Shown here: piece after piece, positions 44,127 to 51,229 of the stretch | Layout of the letters: every line of letters starts with the position of its first letter | How positions within the stretch are numbered: position 1 is the stretch's first letter | IMG/VR virus record: IMGVR_UViG_3300023292_000010 | Coordinates: 1 to 62,826 of that record | Reading direction: 5' to 3' (one strand) | Source: a virus | Length of the DNA: 62,826 nucleotides | Notes under the pieces: generated by a model | What the model was told of the DNA's origin: nothing | The model's database searches: none | The model's input: the letters and a program-made list of their open reading frames with translations, nothing else | Translations under genes and position numbers: made by a program

Positions 44127-44321
44127 TTATTCTCCTGTTGTGTATACACCATTTTCAACTTGATGTTTTCCGATATCAAAACCAACGCCAATAGGCCAAG
44201 CAATAACTCGACCTATTTGGTTTGAACTACTTTCACTAGCAAGTGGATGATAAGTCATTATGGATTCATTATATCCAAGTCCTACCATCAAATATGCTAT
44301 TACGAATAATGTTTTAGCCAT
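44127..44321 (-). CDS. Small protein with N-terminal membrane/signal segment
   Basis: 64 aa. N-terminus MAKTLFVIAYLMVGLGY is hydrophobic with a lone Lys, like a signal peptide or a membrane anchor. The rest is polar (SSNQIGRVIAWPIGVGFDIG). Lies between the SpoT-like gene and the WYL_2-like gene in one run. Could be exported to the periplasm or membrane. Function unknown. Confidence 0.55.
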   Translation of the reverse strand: MAKTLFVIAYLMVGLGYNESIMTYHPLASESSSNQIGRVIAWPIGVGFDIGKHQVENGVYTTGE

Positions 44322-44326
44322 ATTGA

Positions 44327-44821
44327 TTACCTTTTTATGTTTCGTTGAACTGCTGCAGTTTGTAGTGCAGCATTAAGCATTTTGATGCTCATTTCATATT
44401 GATCGATCAAACGAGTGCGGCGATCTTCAGACATCTGAGATTTGTCACCATTTAGATTGATTGTATTATCAGCCAATTTAACTCTCATTGCGCTGACATT
44501 TTTTGAATCGATAATACGTTGAATGTTTTGACGATAATCAAGGGTTTTATCCTTGCTTAAAAGTCTAACGATTTCTGCGACTGATGCTCCGAAATTTACT
44601 TCAATTTCTATTAGTGTTACGGGTGTATCTTCTACAGTATCGTGTAGGAGAGCTGCAACAACTTCTACTGCATCAGGTAACCAGATTTCTTGAGCTACCA
44701 TAATAGGATGTTGGAAATAATCCATATCACCATATTGTTGACCTTCGTGAGCTTTGATCATAGTTTTCAAAGCTAATGAAATTTGGAAGGTTTCGTAACT
44801 ATTAAATCTTCGGTCGAACAT
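44327..44821 (-). CDS. SpoT/MESH1-like (p)ppGpp hydrolase, HD-type
   Basis: 164 aa. HD-domain metal ligands are visible: His in 'IKAHEGQQYGD', 'DYFQHPIMVAQE', the HD pair in ALLHDTVEDT (about residues 58-67) and Asp in KLADNTIN. This order is the signature of standalone (p)ppGpp hydrolases. It lacks a synthetase domain. Cytoplasmic; expected to remove stringent-response alarmones during infection. Preceded by one copy of the repeated stem-loop cassette with an AGGAGA ribosome site. Confidence 0.82.
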   Translation of the reverse strand: MFDRRFNSYETFQISLALKTMIKAHEGQQYGDMDYFQHPIMVAQEIWLPDAVEVVAALLHDTVEDTPVTLIEIEVNFGASVAEIVRLLSKDKTLDYRQNIQRIIDSKNVSAMRVKLADNTINLNGDKSQMSEDRRTRLIDQYEMSIKMLNAALQTAAVQRNIKR

Positions 44822-44824
44822 CTT

Positions 44825-44882
44825 TATCTCCTTTTGATACTATATAAGTAAGGGTTTATTTTTGAATTTAAACCCCCTTACA
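44825..44882 (-). promoter_or_regulatory. Repeated intergenic stem-loop/promoter cassette, copy 1
   Basis: Minus strand: AGGGGGTTTAAA, about 11 nt, TAAACCCTTACTTATATA, then GTATCAAA and AGGAGA before the ATG at 44821. GGGTTTA pairs with TAAACCC; outer GTAAGGG pairs with CCCTTAC. A TATAGT hexamer downstream could be a -10. Shared with copies at 45125, 47889 and 62591. Confidence 0.7.
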
Positions 44883-44886
44883 GAAA

Positions 44887-45120
44887 TTAATATGCTCCCC
44901 AATCGTCATCAATGAAGTTATCATGGCGAGTAGTCTCGCGATAAACTTCACCGTAAAACTCTTCGGCATATTTGTTAGCATCGCTGTAGTGGATTGAGTC
45001 TTCCTCGAATGCGTCACCAGCTCCAGTCTTCTTACTTGACTGAGATACGTCTAGGCCGATACGCTTAAGATTAGCAGCGGCTTGGCGAATTGTTTCTATA
45101 CGGTTAATTTGAGTAGTCAT
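44887..45120 (-). CDS. Hypothetical protein, 77 aa
   Basis: Helical N-terminal half (NRIETIRQAAANLKRIGLDV), acidic C-terminus with 'DNFIDDDWGAY'. No known motif. It has its own cassette copy upstream and another downstream, so it forms a single-gene unit. Probably a small host-directed protein; function unknown. Confidence 0.6.
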   Translation of the reverse strand: MTTQINRIETIRQAAANLKRIGLDVSQSSKKTGAGDAFEEDSIHYSDANKYAEEFYGEVYRETTRHDNFIDDDWGAY

Positions 45121-45124
45121 AGTT

Positions 45125-45178
45125 ATCTCCTTTTGATACTATATAAGTAAGGGTTAAATACCAAATTTAAACCCCCTA
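45125..45178 (-). promoter_or_regulatory. Repeated intergenic stem-loop/promoter cassette, copy 2
   Basis: Same layout as copy 1 with different loop sequence: AGGGGGTTTAAA, then TTTGGTA, TTTAACCCTTACTTATATAG and TATCAAAAGGAG. The arms remain complementary (GGGTT...AAAT against ATTTAACCC) although the sequence between differs, pointing to conserved structure. Confidence 0.7.
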
Positions 45179-45189
45179 TGACAAATTAA

Positions 45190-45642
45190 TTATGGATGCA
45201 TTTCGATTGCACGTAGGGCTTTTTTGAATTCATCCCAATTTGGTTCGTTTTCACTTGTACCACTGACAAACAAGAAGGCACCAGTACACTGAGGTTCAAC
45301 AAATAGTTTGCCATAATAGTTTCTATATGGATACGAACCATCTTGTGTGAATCCACGCAATGTTAATGTTTCATCCCAATCTGGTTCACAGAGTAAACTG
45401 AATAGTTCTTGTATTTCGTCAAAGGTTGCAAGCTTAGTGATAGTTCGACCAAAGTTGCGATCGCCTTTCCATTCTAGAATATTGTTGATTAACCCTTCAT
45501 CCCCAATAGTATTCCCGTTAATCACTTCAGCAACAACTTCATCGAAGTCAGCTTGGATATGACCTGACTGAGCCATACCCTTACCTGGATTCATATCTGC
45601 GATATCACTTCTCATTAGGAAGTATAGTGTTGGTTGTGTCAT
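45190..45642 (-). CDS. Pth2-like (peptidyl-tRNA hydrolase 2 fold) protein
   Basis: 150 aa. The first strand and helix 'LYFLMRSDIADMNPGKGMAQSGHIQADF' (key MNPGKGMAQSGH) resemble the Pth2 pattern of strand, then GK-x-aaQ-x-sHa. The 'TITKLATFDEIQELFSLL' segment fits the second strand and helix. If active it would free tRNA from peptidyl-tRNA. An alternative is a conserved phage family with a Pth2-like fold of other use. Coupled by a 4-nt overlap to the phosphoesterase upstream. Confidence 0.6.
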   Translation of the reverse strand: MTQPTLYFLMRSDIADMNPGKGMAQSGHIQADFDEVVAEVINGNTIGDEGLINNILEWKGDRNFGRTITKLATFDEIQELFSLLCEPDWDETLTLRGFTQDGSYPYRNYYGKLFVEPQCTGAFLFVSGTSENEPNWDEFKKALRAIEMHP

Positions 45643-46271
45643 AGTTCAATATCCATATAGGAGAGTTCATTAAGACATATGAACTCGGTTCCTTTAATTG
45701 TTTCGGTGATGTCACCATGCCAATGACCATAAATCCACACATCAGGTTGGTGTATTTCAAACATGTGCTGAAGTGCATTACCGGTCATTGTCATGATCTG
45801 TTTATTGTCACCCATCCCGAGACCTTTATCAAGGAACATTTTTTTAGATGCTTCTAGTGGCGCATCGTGGGTAATCATGATTTTTGGTTTGATATCAATA
45901 TAGCCCTGGGTCATGTTAACGAACTGCTCTTCTGAACATTCTTCATCCCTCCACCAGCTAATACCTTCATGGCGATTTAAATAATCAATGGACCATGCGC
46001 CGCCAATGAACATCGTTTTGTTCTCTACGGTACCATCTTCAACGAAGTTACTGACTTCACGACAGCGTGCCGGATCATCATGGTTACCACGAATGAAGCG
46101 ATGTTGCGGATTCTTATCAAAGAATTCGTGAACGCTTCTTTCATGGTAGGAACCACGATCGAAGAAACCAAAGCCAAAATCACCAATCTGAATTGATTTT
46201 TCTGACTCATCAGCAATTGCAGCATAAGAAGCTACTTTGCCGTGGATGTCTCCAATAATACGAGTTTTCAT
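45639..46271 (-). CDS. Calcineurin-like metallophosphoesterase
   Basis: 210 aa using MKTRIIGDIHG, whose ATG overlaps the upstream stop (ATGA). All family blocks are present: GDIHG (about residue 7), QIGDFGFG, RGNHDD, 'KIMITHDAP' and GHWHG near the C-terminus. Dinuclear metal enzyme; substrate could be a nucleotide, such as an alarmone or a cyclic signalling nucleotide, or protein phosphate. Located among other nucleotide- and RNA-related accessory genes. Confidence 0.88.
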   Translation of the reverse strand: MKTRIIGDIHGKVASYAAIADESEKSIQIGDFGFGFFDRGSYHERSVHEFFDKNPQHRFIRGNHDDPARCREVSNFVEDGTVENKTMFIGGAWSIDYLNRHEGISWWRDEECSEEQFVNMTQGYIDIKPKIMITHDAPLEASKKMFLDKGLGMGDNKQIMTMTGNALQHMFEIHQPDVWIYGHWHGDITETIKGTEFICLNELSYMDIEL

Positions 46272-46519
46272 GGTATGCATACTTTCTTCATTAAGAGATC
46301 CCATTCAAGATCTCGTTCTTCTTCACTTTCAAATGACCAAGTTCTTTGGAGGCCAAGAAATTCTATTCCGGGATGTTCAATAACATCTTGGATATACAAT
46401 AAACGTTCAATAGGGTCTATTTTAATCATACCAACGATTTTATCTACATTAACAGATGGTAAATGTTTACCTAAATGTGTGTCATTTTTTCTTCTACTCG
46501 GTCTAACGAACGTCTTCAT
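46268..46519 (-). CDS. Hypothetical protein, 83 aa
   Basis: Basic N-terminus (TFVRPSRRKNDTHLGKHL) and a central 'IDPIERLLYIQDVIEHPGIEFL' helix, acidic 'SEEERDLEWDLL' tail. No recognised motif. Overlaps the macro-domain-like gene by 17 nt and the phosphoesterase by 4 nt, so all three are co-translated. Confidence 0.58.
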   Translation of the reverse strand: MKTFVRPSRRKNDTHLGKHLPSVNVDKIVGMIKIDPIERLLYIQDVIEHPGIEFLGLQRTWSFESEEERDLEWDLLMKKVCIP

Positions 46520-46865
46520 AATCTTTTATCCATTCTCTCGTTAAATATACATTTGTTGGGATATACATTTGATTGAGTAATCTAACTATATCCCTTTTCT
46601 TATACCCGGCAAGACCTGTCCCGATTGGTGTCAATCCAAACTCTTCGTTTGGATTACTTTCGGCATACTCAAGAAAATCCCTCAAATATCCTTTTATGAA
46701 TATCAAGTGAAGGATCTTCATCTTACCATTTTTAGTAGGAATGGCATACGAATTGCCTTGTCTTCCTACACCTTGTCCATAGATCGCTCCATGATTTTCG
46801 AGAGCAAACAGTGCCGCCCCCTTCCCATGTCTTCCAGCTTCATTCGATCCAAATACGAATATCAT
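46503..46865 (-). CDS. Macro-domain-like protein (ADP-ribose binding fold)
   Basis: 120 aa. Strong family blocks: 'IFVFGSNEAGRHGKGAALFAL', 'GQGVGRQGNSYAIPTKNGKM' and 'FGLTPIGTGLAGYKKRDI' (key GSNxAGxHGxGAA, SYAIPTK, IGTGLAGY). Widespread phage and bacterial small macro-like family that likely binds ADP-ribose or removes it, possibly countering ADP-ribosylation-based defence. Cytoplasmic. Confidence 0.85.
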   Translation of the reverse strand: MIFVFGSNEAGRHGKGAALFALENHGAIYGQGVGRQGNSYAIPTKNGKMKILHLIFIKGYLRDFLEYAESNPNEEFGLTPIGTGLAGYKKRDIVRLLNQMYIPTNVYLTREWIKDYEDVR

Positions 46866-46867
46866 GT

Positions 46868-47281
46868 TTACACCACCGTTCCAATTGCAATTAATATTGA
46901 CGCAGCAGATATAACTATTGCACCAAACATATACAGTTGAAATCGTTCTTTTTGAGCTCTTTTTTCTACTATTAATTTTTTTCTTTTTTCCTTGTAATAA
47001 TCAGCCATTCCCTCAGCTTTAATAACCTCTTTGATTAGAATCGTCTTTTGCTTTTCTAGAGACATATTATTGCGATATGCTTTTTGACCTTTTACGAACC
47101 AATATTCAGCATCATGACCCTGGTAATTATACATGGTTGGATCAGTAGTTATTTTATTGCTTCCGGTACCGGATCCGGTCCACGTTTTAGTACTGCGTTT
47201 ACGAGCCATCAGAAAGCAGGAGATCGCCTCAGGTTCTTGAGGTGTACTCATCGCTTTTGCAATTAGTTGATCAACTGACAT
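46868..47281 (-). CDS. Hypothetical protein with C-terminal membrane anchor
   Basis: 137 aa. Soluble, Lys/Glu-rich helix in the middle (EVIKAEGMADYYKEKRKKLIVEKR), then a C-terminal hydrophobic segment 'LYMFGAIVISAASILIAIG', giving a tail-anchored topology. N-terminus 'SVDQLIAKAMSTPQEPEAIS'. Ends 3 bp before the macro-domain-like gene. Function unknown. Confidence 0.6.
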   Translation of the reverse strand: MSVDQLIAKAMSTPQEPEAISCFLMARKRSTKTWTGSGTGSNKITTDPTMYNYQGHDAEYWFVKGQKAYRNNMSLEKQKTILIKEVIKAEGMADYYKEKRKKLIVEKRAQKERFQLYMFGAIVISAASILIAIGTVV

Positions 47282-47283
47282 CT

Positions 47284-47463
47284 TTAAATTCCGAAAAGAG
47301 CTAGACCGAAACTAACCCATACGCTATAAGTGATTATAGCAGCAAAGATATTTTGCCTACGTACCTTACGAGTTCCCCATCCATTAGTGAAAGCGACAGC
47401 CGAAAAAAGAAGCGCCCATCCACTAGATAAGATAAACCCTATCCATAATATAATTGTAAACAT
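47284..47463 (-). CDS. Small two-pass membrane protein, 59 aa
   Basis: ATG at 47461-47463 with AGGAGAG about 5 nt upstream, TAA at 47284. Two hydrophobic segments (MFTIILWIGFILSSGWALLF and IFAAIITYSVWVSFGLALFG) separated by a short basic loop 'GTRKVRRQN', suggesting a hairpin in the inner membrane with the loop inside. No known family. Confidence 0.68.
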   Translation of the reverse strand: MFTIILWIGFILSSGWALLFSAVAFTNGWGTRKVRRQNIFAAIITYSVWVSFGLALFGI

Positions 47464-47478
47464 TTTAACTCTCCTTTA

Positions 47479-47670
47479 TTATAAAAGATTTTCAATTTTG
47501 CCATATAGTTTCGAACAACGATCTCTATTATAAGATCTGAAGCCACCACTACCATCACCCGATGAACTTACACTAACAATGAAGTCACCCGACATCGTAG
47601 CTCTATAAATCTTATCATCTATAATAACAATAGCCTTTTCAGCATCTCTGAAGTGTAAACGATTAGTCAT
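47479..47670 (-). CDS. Hypothetical protein, 63 aa
   Basis: Started at MTNRLHFRDAEK, whose ATG overlaps the upstream stop (TAATG); a slightly longer start exists but overlaps the previous gene more. Mixed alpha/beta with 'AIVIIDDKIYRATMSGDFIV'. No motif recognised. Coupled to the gene at 47670-47870. Confidence 0.5.
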   Translation of the reverse strand: MTNRLHFRDAEKAIVIIDDKIYRATMSGDFIVSVSSSGDGSGGFRSYNRDRCSKLYGKIENLL

Positions 47671-47870
47671 TATTCTACGTCCCAACGTTCTACATCTGAC
47701 TGCAAAGAACTACCATAGAAGAACCAAACGAAATCGCTTTCAAGATCTTCATTAATGATTTTATCATTCTGATTTACATATTCACGAGCACGAACAATAG
47801 CTTTCTTTTTGCTAGAGTAAATACCAATTGTTCCATCTTCTGAGCCTCGAACTGCGTAAACCGTTTTCAT
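47670..47870 (-). CDS. Hypothetical protein, 66 aa
   Basis: A short beta-alpha-beta protein: 'VYAVRGSEDGTIGIYSSKKKAIVRAREYV' then 'FVWFFYGSSLQ'. Conserved small phage proteins of this look are common, but no function is known to me. Preceded by cassette copy 3, so it is probably expressed early or middle. Confidence 0.58.
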   Translation of the reverse strand: MKTVYAVRGSEDGTIGIYSSKKKAIVRAREYVNQNDKIINEDLESDFVWFFYGSSLQSDVERWDVE

Positions 47871-47888
47871 TTTGTAATCCTTTGTTTG

Positions 47889-47939
47889 TCTCTTTGATAG
47901 TATATAAGTAAGGGTTAAATCTAGGTTTTAAACCCCCTA
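47889..47939 (-). promoter_or_regulatory. Repeated intergenic stem-loop/promoter cassette, copy 3
   Basis: Minus strand AGGGGGTTTAAAACC, TAGATTTAACCC, TTACTTATATACTATCAAAGAGA. GGGTT.AAA pairs with TTTAACCC. A TATACT hexamer could serve as -10 but a normal -35 is not seen. Confidence 0.7.
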
Positions 47940-47946
47940 TATCAAA

Positions 47947-48132
47947 TTATTTTGATTTATTTTGAAAATAATTACATAAAGACTCTTTAGACGTTCGGAA
48001 ATTGAATTTACCACAATGATCAAAATTATAGGAACCATTGACTGGTTCAACAGAAGATGTGGTTGGGGTTACATCGTGAAAATGGTGGCACCTTTCACAT
48101 TTAGGTGCCACCATCTGAAATTTAATCCTCAT
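47947..48132 (-). CDS. Small Cys/His-rich protein
   Basis: 61 aa. CERCHHFHDV and a later DHCGKFNF plus SLCNYF give several Cys/His that could bind zinc. N-terminus RIKFQMVAPK. Start overlaps the YkuK-like stop by 4 nt. Possibly a small nucleic-acid-binding zinc ribbon; function unknown. Confidence 0.5.
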   Translation of the reverse strand: MRIKFQMVAPKCERCHHFHDVTPTTSSVEPVNGSYNFDHCGKFNFRTSKESLCNYFQNKSK

Positions 48133-48614
48133 CGTATAGCTTTACCATTAGCGATATGATCCGCACCGAATGATGCAGCGAATGATTCAGGCTTAAGCTT
48201 AGCTCTAATACCTGTGTAACCCATAACGTGGTTAGCAGCTTCTTTAGCCGCAACACTAGAACCGTGCTTTGGGTCTGTGTTGATATCTAGGTGGATTTCA
48301 ACACCGAATTCATCGATAAGAGGTAGAAGCTGCATTGCAAGGTCTGTAACCAAATGCGCTTCTCTCATCATTCTCATTCGTGGCTGATTGATTTTCTTCT
48401 CGAAAATCGGCTCACTAGATGTGTGACTGAAAAGTCTGCAACCTACACCTCTTCCAGCACGATGTATGTGTATGATACACACAGTTGCATATCTAGCCCA
48501 CGGCTTACCATTTCTCTTGAATCTTACAGAATCGCAACCCAAATAGATCTTGGTTTCAGGTTCTGAAACCAATAGTACTTCAACAATTGATTCAACCTGT
48601 TCGTCAGTGAACAT
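48129..48614 (-). CDS. YkuK-like RNase H-fold protein (DUF458)
   Basis: 161 aa. Family blocks: 'KIYLGCDSVRFKRNG', 'ARYATVCIIHIHRAGRGVG', 'RMRMMREAHLVTDLAMQLLPLI', 'VEIHLDINTDPKHGSS' and 'KLKPESFAASFGADH'. Candidate acidic residues Asp27 and the Asp in HLDIN would support an RNase H-type nuclease. Preceded by an ideal sigma70-like promoter, so likely expressed early. Confidence 0.8.
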   Translation of the reverse strand: MFTDEQVESIVEVLLVSEPETKIYLGCDSVRFKRNGKPWARYATVCIIHIHRAGRGVGCRLFSHTSSEPIFEKKINQPRMRMMREAHLVTDLAMQLLPLIDEFGVEIHLDINTDPKHGSSVAAKEAANHVMGYTGIRAKLKPESFAASFGADHIANGKAIR

Positions 48615-48644
48615 ATCACATCCTCCATAATTAAATAATAATTC

Positions 48645-48673
48645 ATTATACTATAATAGTGCTAAGAAGTAAA
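48645..48673 (-). promoter_or_regulatory. Sigma70-like promoter for the YkuK-like gene
   Basis: Minus strand -35 TTTACT (48668-48673), 17-bp spacer, -10 TATAAT (48645-48650), 31 bp upstream of the ATG. Located in the gap after the end of the radical-SAM array. Confidence 0.8.
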
Positions 48674-48677
48674 TCCC

Positions 48678-49586
48678 CTACATGAAGTTTCTTTTTAATT
48701 TACTTAATTCTAATTGCAATGTAGATAATTCGTGCATATGATGTAGATATGATGGGGGAGCATTAAGAGTAACATTTTGCTCGTGATCGTATTGAGTTAT
48801 TCGAGCTCTATTCACTCCAACTGCACCCCAATAAGATTTCTCGGTATCAGAATAAAGGAGGTCACCAGTTAAATAATCATGATATGAATATCTCACGGTA
48901 TTTTTATTAAAATATGGCGCTAATCCGTAAGTTTTGAGATTAATCATTGCGGCGAAATAATATGTCGAACCACAATAAGTAAAATGAGCATCTGAACCGA
49001 GTAGGGTTTCATACATCTCTTGGTATGGCATCGTGTAATCTATATACTTTATTTCAACCCCTATATCGTGTGCCCACTCTTCCACCTTTTTCATATATTT
49101 AGGAACCTCATTATAGGTCCACGATTTTTTACTACCACCAATACCCTTCTCGAGTTTTTGCATAGTAATATATTCACCCTTAGGTTTATTCTGTTCTTTC
49201 ATAGTCCAAAATTCATTCAATGCCCACGGTTCTACTACATGGCATACTGTTTTGGGTGCATGATAAAATGAAACCGTCATACCACAAGGGGGTATTCTCA
49301 TATTGTCTACTATCCAAACAAATCTATCAAATATAGGTTCGGCATCTGATTTTTTTCGTTTAAAATCTAAATCATACGGATACGTTACGGCGACATGATA
49401 CGGCTTATCAAGTGATCCTTCCTGGTAAAGGAGCTGTGCTTTATTAAAGGGTTTTGACAATAACGCCACAACTGTACCCCAGGAATACATTGTAGCATGT
49501 GAGAATCTAATAGGATGTGATCTATCAATAGTCGCTACATCATCTGTATTATTATGACCGAGATGAAGAGTTTTAACTAATTTCAT
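48678..49586 (-). CDS. Glycosyltransferase-like protein (paralogue A)
   Basis: 302 aa, related to the protein at 52201-53106. Shared blocks are 'VALLSKPFNKAQLLYQEG', 'FDRFVWIVDNMRIPPCG', 'IKYIDYTMPYQEMYETLLGSDAHFTYCGSTYYFAAMINL'. The last part resembles the C-terminal Rossmann half of GT-B enzymes such as the GT9 heptosyltransferases (helix, a-x-ig-dS-x-x-HLAaa). It is the last gene of the radical-SAM array. Donor and acceptor unknown; a Kdo- or heptose-like donor would suit the context. Confidence 0.55.
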   Translation of the reverse strand: MKLVKTLHLGHNNTDDVATIDRSHPIRFSHATMYSWGTVVALLSKPFNKAQLLYQEGSLDKPYHVAVTYPYDLDFKRKKSDAEPIFDRFVWIVDNMRIPPCGMTVSFYHAPKTVCHVVEPWALNEFWTMKEQNKPKGEYITMQKLEKGIGGSKKSWTYNEVPKYMKKVEEWAHDIGVEIKYIDYTMPYQEMYETLLGSDAHFTYCGSTYYFAAMINLKTYGLAPYFNKNTVRYSYHDYLTGDLLYSDTEKSYWGAVGVNRARITQYDHEQNVTLNAPPSYLHHMHELSTLQLELSKLKRNFM

Positions 49587-51109
49587 AATACTCTTACATC
49601 CATATATTCATCTGGTTCACATGCCCAAATGCTTTTCTTACGATGTTCTATATTTTCGTTTCCTGTTCCGGCATATTTTTTATAAAATTCTCTATCATAA
49701 ATTCTCTCCACATCTTTGTTGCGTATGATTTCCCACTTCTCCTCCCTGAAAAAACAATAATATTTGAATGTTTCTGCGAGTTCTGTAATTTCATCGCGTT
49801 GTAGATATCCATCTGCCATGGATAGAGCTGATCCACCAAGCAGGTAGCCATCACTTGAGATCCATTTTTCATCTAATAATCCATTCTCTACTGAGTATTT
49901 GTGTAGTTCTGTTCCTCGGTACGGGATGAAGATTCCGATGCCGATGCCGTCGTATCCTCCGAATCGCTTAACCAGGTCAACAGTTTTAAAAACCATTTCT
50001 CTCGTTTCGTGCGGAAGACCGATAATAACATTAAGACCGTAAGGAATACCAGAACCATTAATGGCATCAATTTTTTTATTATAGTCAGCATCTGTTACAT
50101 TTCTTTTTAGTATATTTTTGCGATATTCTTCATCGCCACATTCAATGCCAAACTGTATACGATCACAATAACCGTCTTTCATCACTTTGAGAATTTCTTC
50201 ATCAACATTCTCTATTCGAGTATTGCACCACCAGGGTATTTTGTATTCTGCTAATAATTCACAGAGATCAATTATCTCGTGTCTAGGTCTGGCGAGAAAT
50301 GAATCATCTACGAAGAACAAATAATCTGGATTATATAGCTCTACATAGTAATCAAGCTCTTCGCGCATATGTTCAATACTCTTGCGTCGTAGATAGTGTT
50401 TATCTAAGTATCTAGTCATAGGACTATTGCAAAATGTGCACGAATATGGGCATCCTCTATATGATTCAATGTTTATTGATTTTACAATGTTACCGCCCAC
50501 AGCGCGATTAAAACGGTTAGGATGGTATAGACTGTAATCTGGAATCGTCTCTTCGAGTACTGCGAGCGCCTGAGGAGGATTTCTTTTCTCTTTCGTCCAT
50601 GTTCCTCGTACGTCATTCCAAGGTTGGCTGGATCTATATCGTTCAATGATGTCTCTGACAACATATTCTCCTTCAAATCTACATATCATATTGATACTAG
50701 GATGGTTGATACATAATTCTGGTTCTGCAATAGGAAACACCCCGCCAACAATATGAGGGATGTTTAAATGTTCTATTGCATCTAACATTAGAATTGTATC
50801 TTTGAATGTGTCTTCTACTGTAGAAAACAGAATTATATCCGGGTTGTATTCTTCAACATAATTCACAAAATCTGGAATCATTACATTTGTCGGTTTGAGT
50901 TCCATTCCAAGATCCTCGGGAGTATAAGATCTACCGGCACCAATCTTAGATTTATATAACATTCCTTGATTGGCATCGTCAGAGTATGCCGTAGTCTCAA
51001 ATAATCGGACTTCAACACCATTCTCTTTACAAATCGCAGTGAAAATACCAACAGCAACTGCTGGTATCAACATCATGGGAAGATTAGGATACGCTATCAG
51101 AACTTTCAC
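49583..51109 (-). CDS. Radical SAM protein with B12-binding-type N-terminus
   Basis: 508 aa, GTG start (51107-51109). The N-terminal domain (about residues 1-150: 'KVLIAYPNLPMMLIPAVAVGIFT', 'IVGGVFPIAEPELCINHPS') is the Rossmann-like fold typical of B12-dependent radical SAM enzymes, but the DxHxxG His-ligand motif is not seen. The core motif is CPYSCTFC (CxxxCxxC) near residue 215, followed by 'YLFFVDDSFLARPRHEIIDL' and 'IQFGIECGDEEYRKNILKR'. Likely a methyl transfer or rearrangement on a sugar or peptide; substrate unknown. Confidence 0.85.
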   Translation of the reverse strand: MKVLIAYPNLPMMLIPAVAVGIFTAICKENGVEVRLFETTAYSDDANQGMLYKSKIGAGRSYTPEDLGMELKPTNVMIPDFVNYVEEYNPDIILFSTVEDTFKDTILMLDAIEHLNIPHIVGGVFPIAEPELCINHPSINMICRFEGEYVVRDIIERYRSSQPWNDVRGTWTKEKRNPPQALAVLEETIPDYSLYHPNRFNRAVGGNIVKSINIESYRGCPYSCTFCNSPMTRYLDKHYLRRKSIEHMREELDYYVELYNPDYLFFVDDSFLARPRHEIIDLCELLAEYKIPWWCNTRIENVDEEILKVMKDGYCDRIQFGIECGDEEYRKNILKRNVTDADYNKKIDAINGSGIPYGLNVIIGLPHETREMVFKTVDLVKRFGGYDGIGIGIFIPYRGTELHKYSVENGLLDEKWISSDGYLLGGSALSMADGYLQRDEITELAETFKYYCFFREEKWEIIRNKDVERIYDREFYKKYAGTGNENIEHRKKSIWACEPDEYMDVRVL

Positions 51110-51208
51110 TTATAATCTCTCGATCTTCATTTTAGATAGATCATTATCAATAATAGTAATTTTAACAGGAAACGTCACCCCATCAAAATCTGTATAATTT
51201 CCAAACAT
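51110..51208 (-). CDS. Short open frame of 32 aa between two radical SAM genes
   Basis: ATG at 51206-51208, TAA at 51110-51112 with the next GTG start directly after it. The sequence (MFGNYTDFDGVTFPVKITII then DNDLSKMKIERL) has no Cys and is too short for a family match; I sense a faint likeness to a beta strand of lipoprotein-sorting proteins. No strong ribosome site is visible. Either a tiny peptide product or an untranslated spacer. Confidence 0.35.
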   Translation of the reverse strand: MFGNYTDFDGVTFPVKITIIDNDLSKMKIERL

Positions 51209-51229
51209 TATCATTTGTAATCCTTCAAT

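Noticed and set aside
44126-44203. Longer upstream start for the WYL_2-like protein
   Set aside because: Would overlap the previous gene by 77 nt without a ribosome site, whereas the GTG at 44125 has AGGAG at the right distance.
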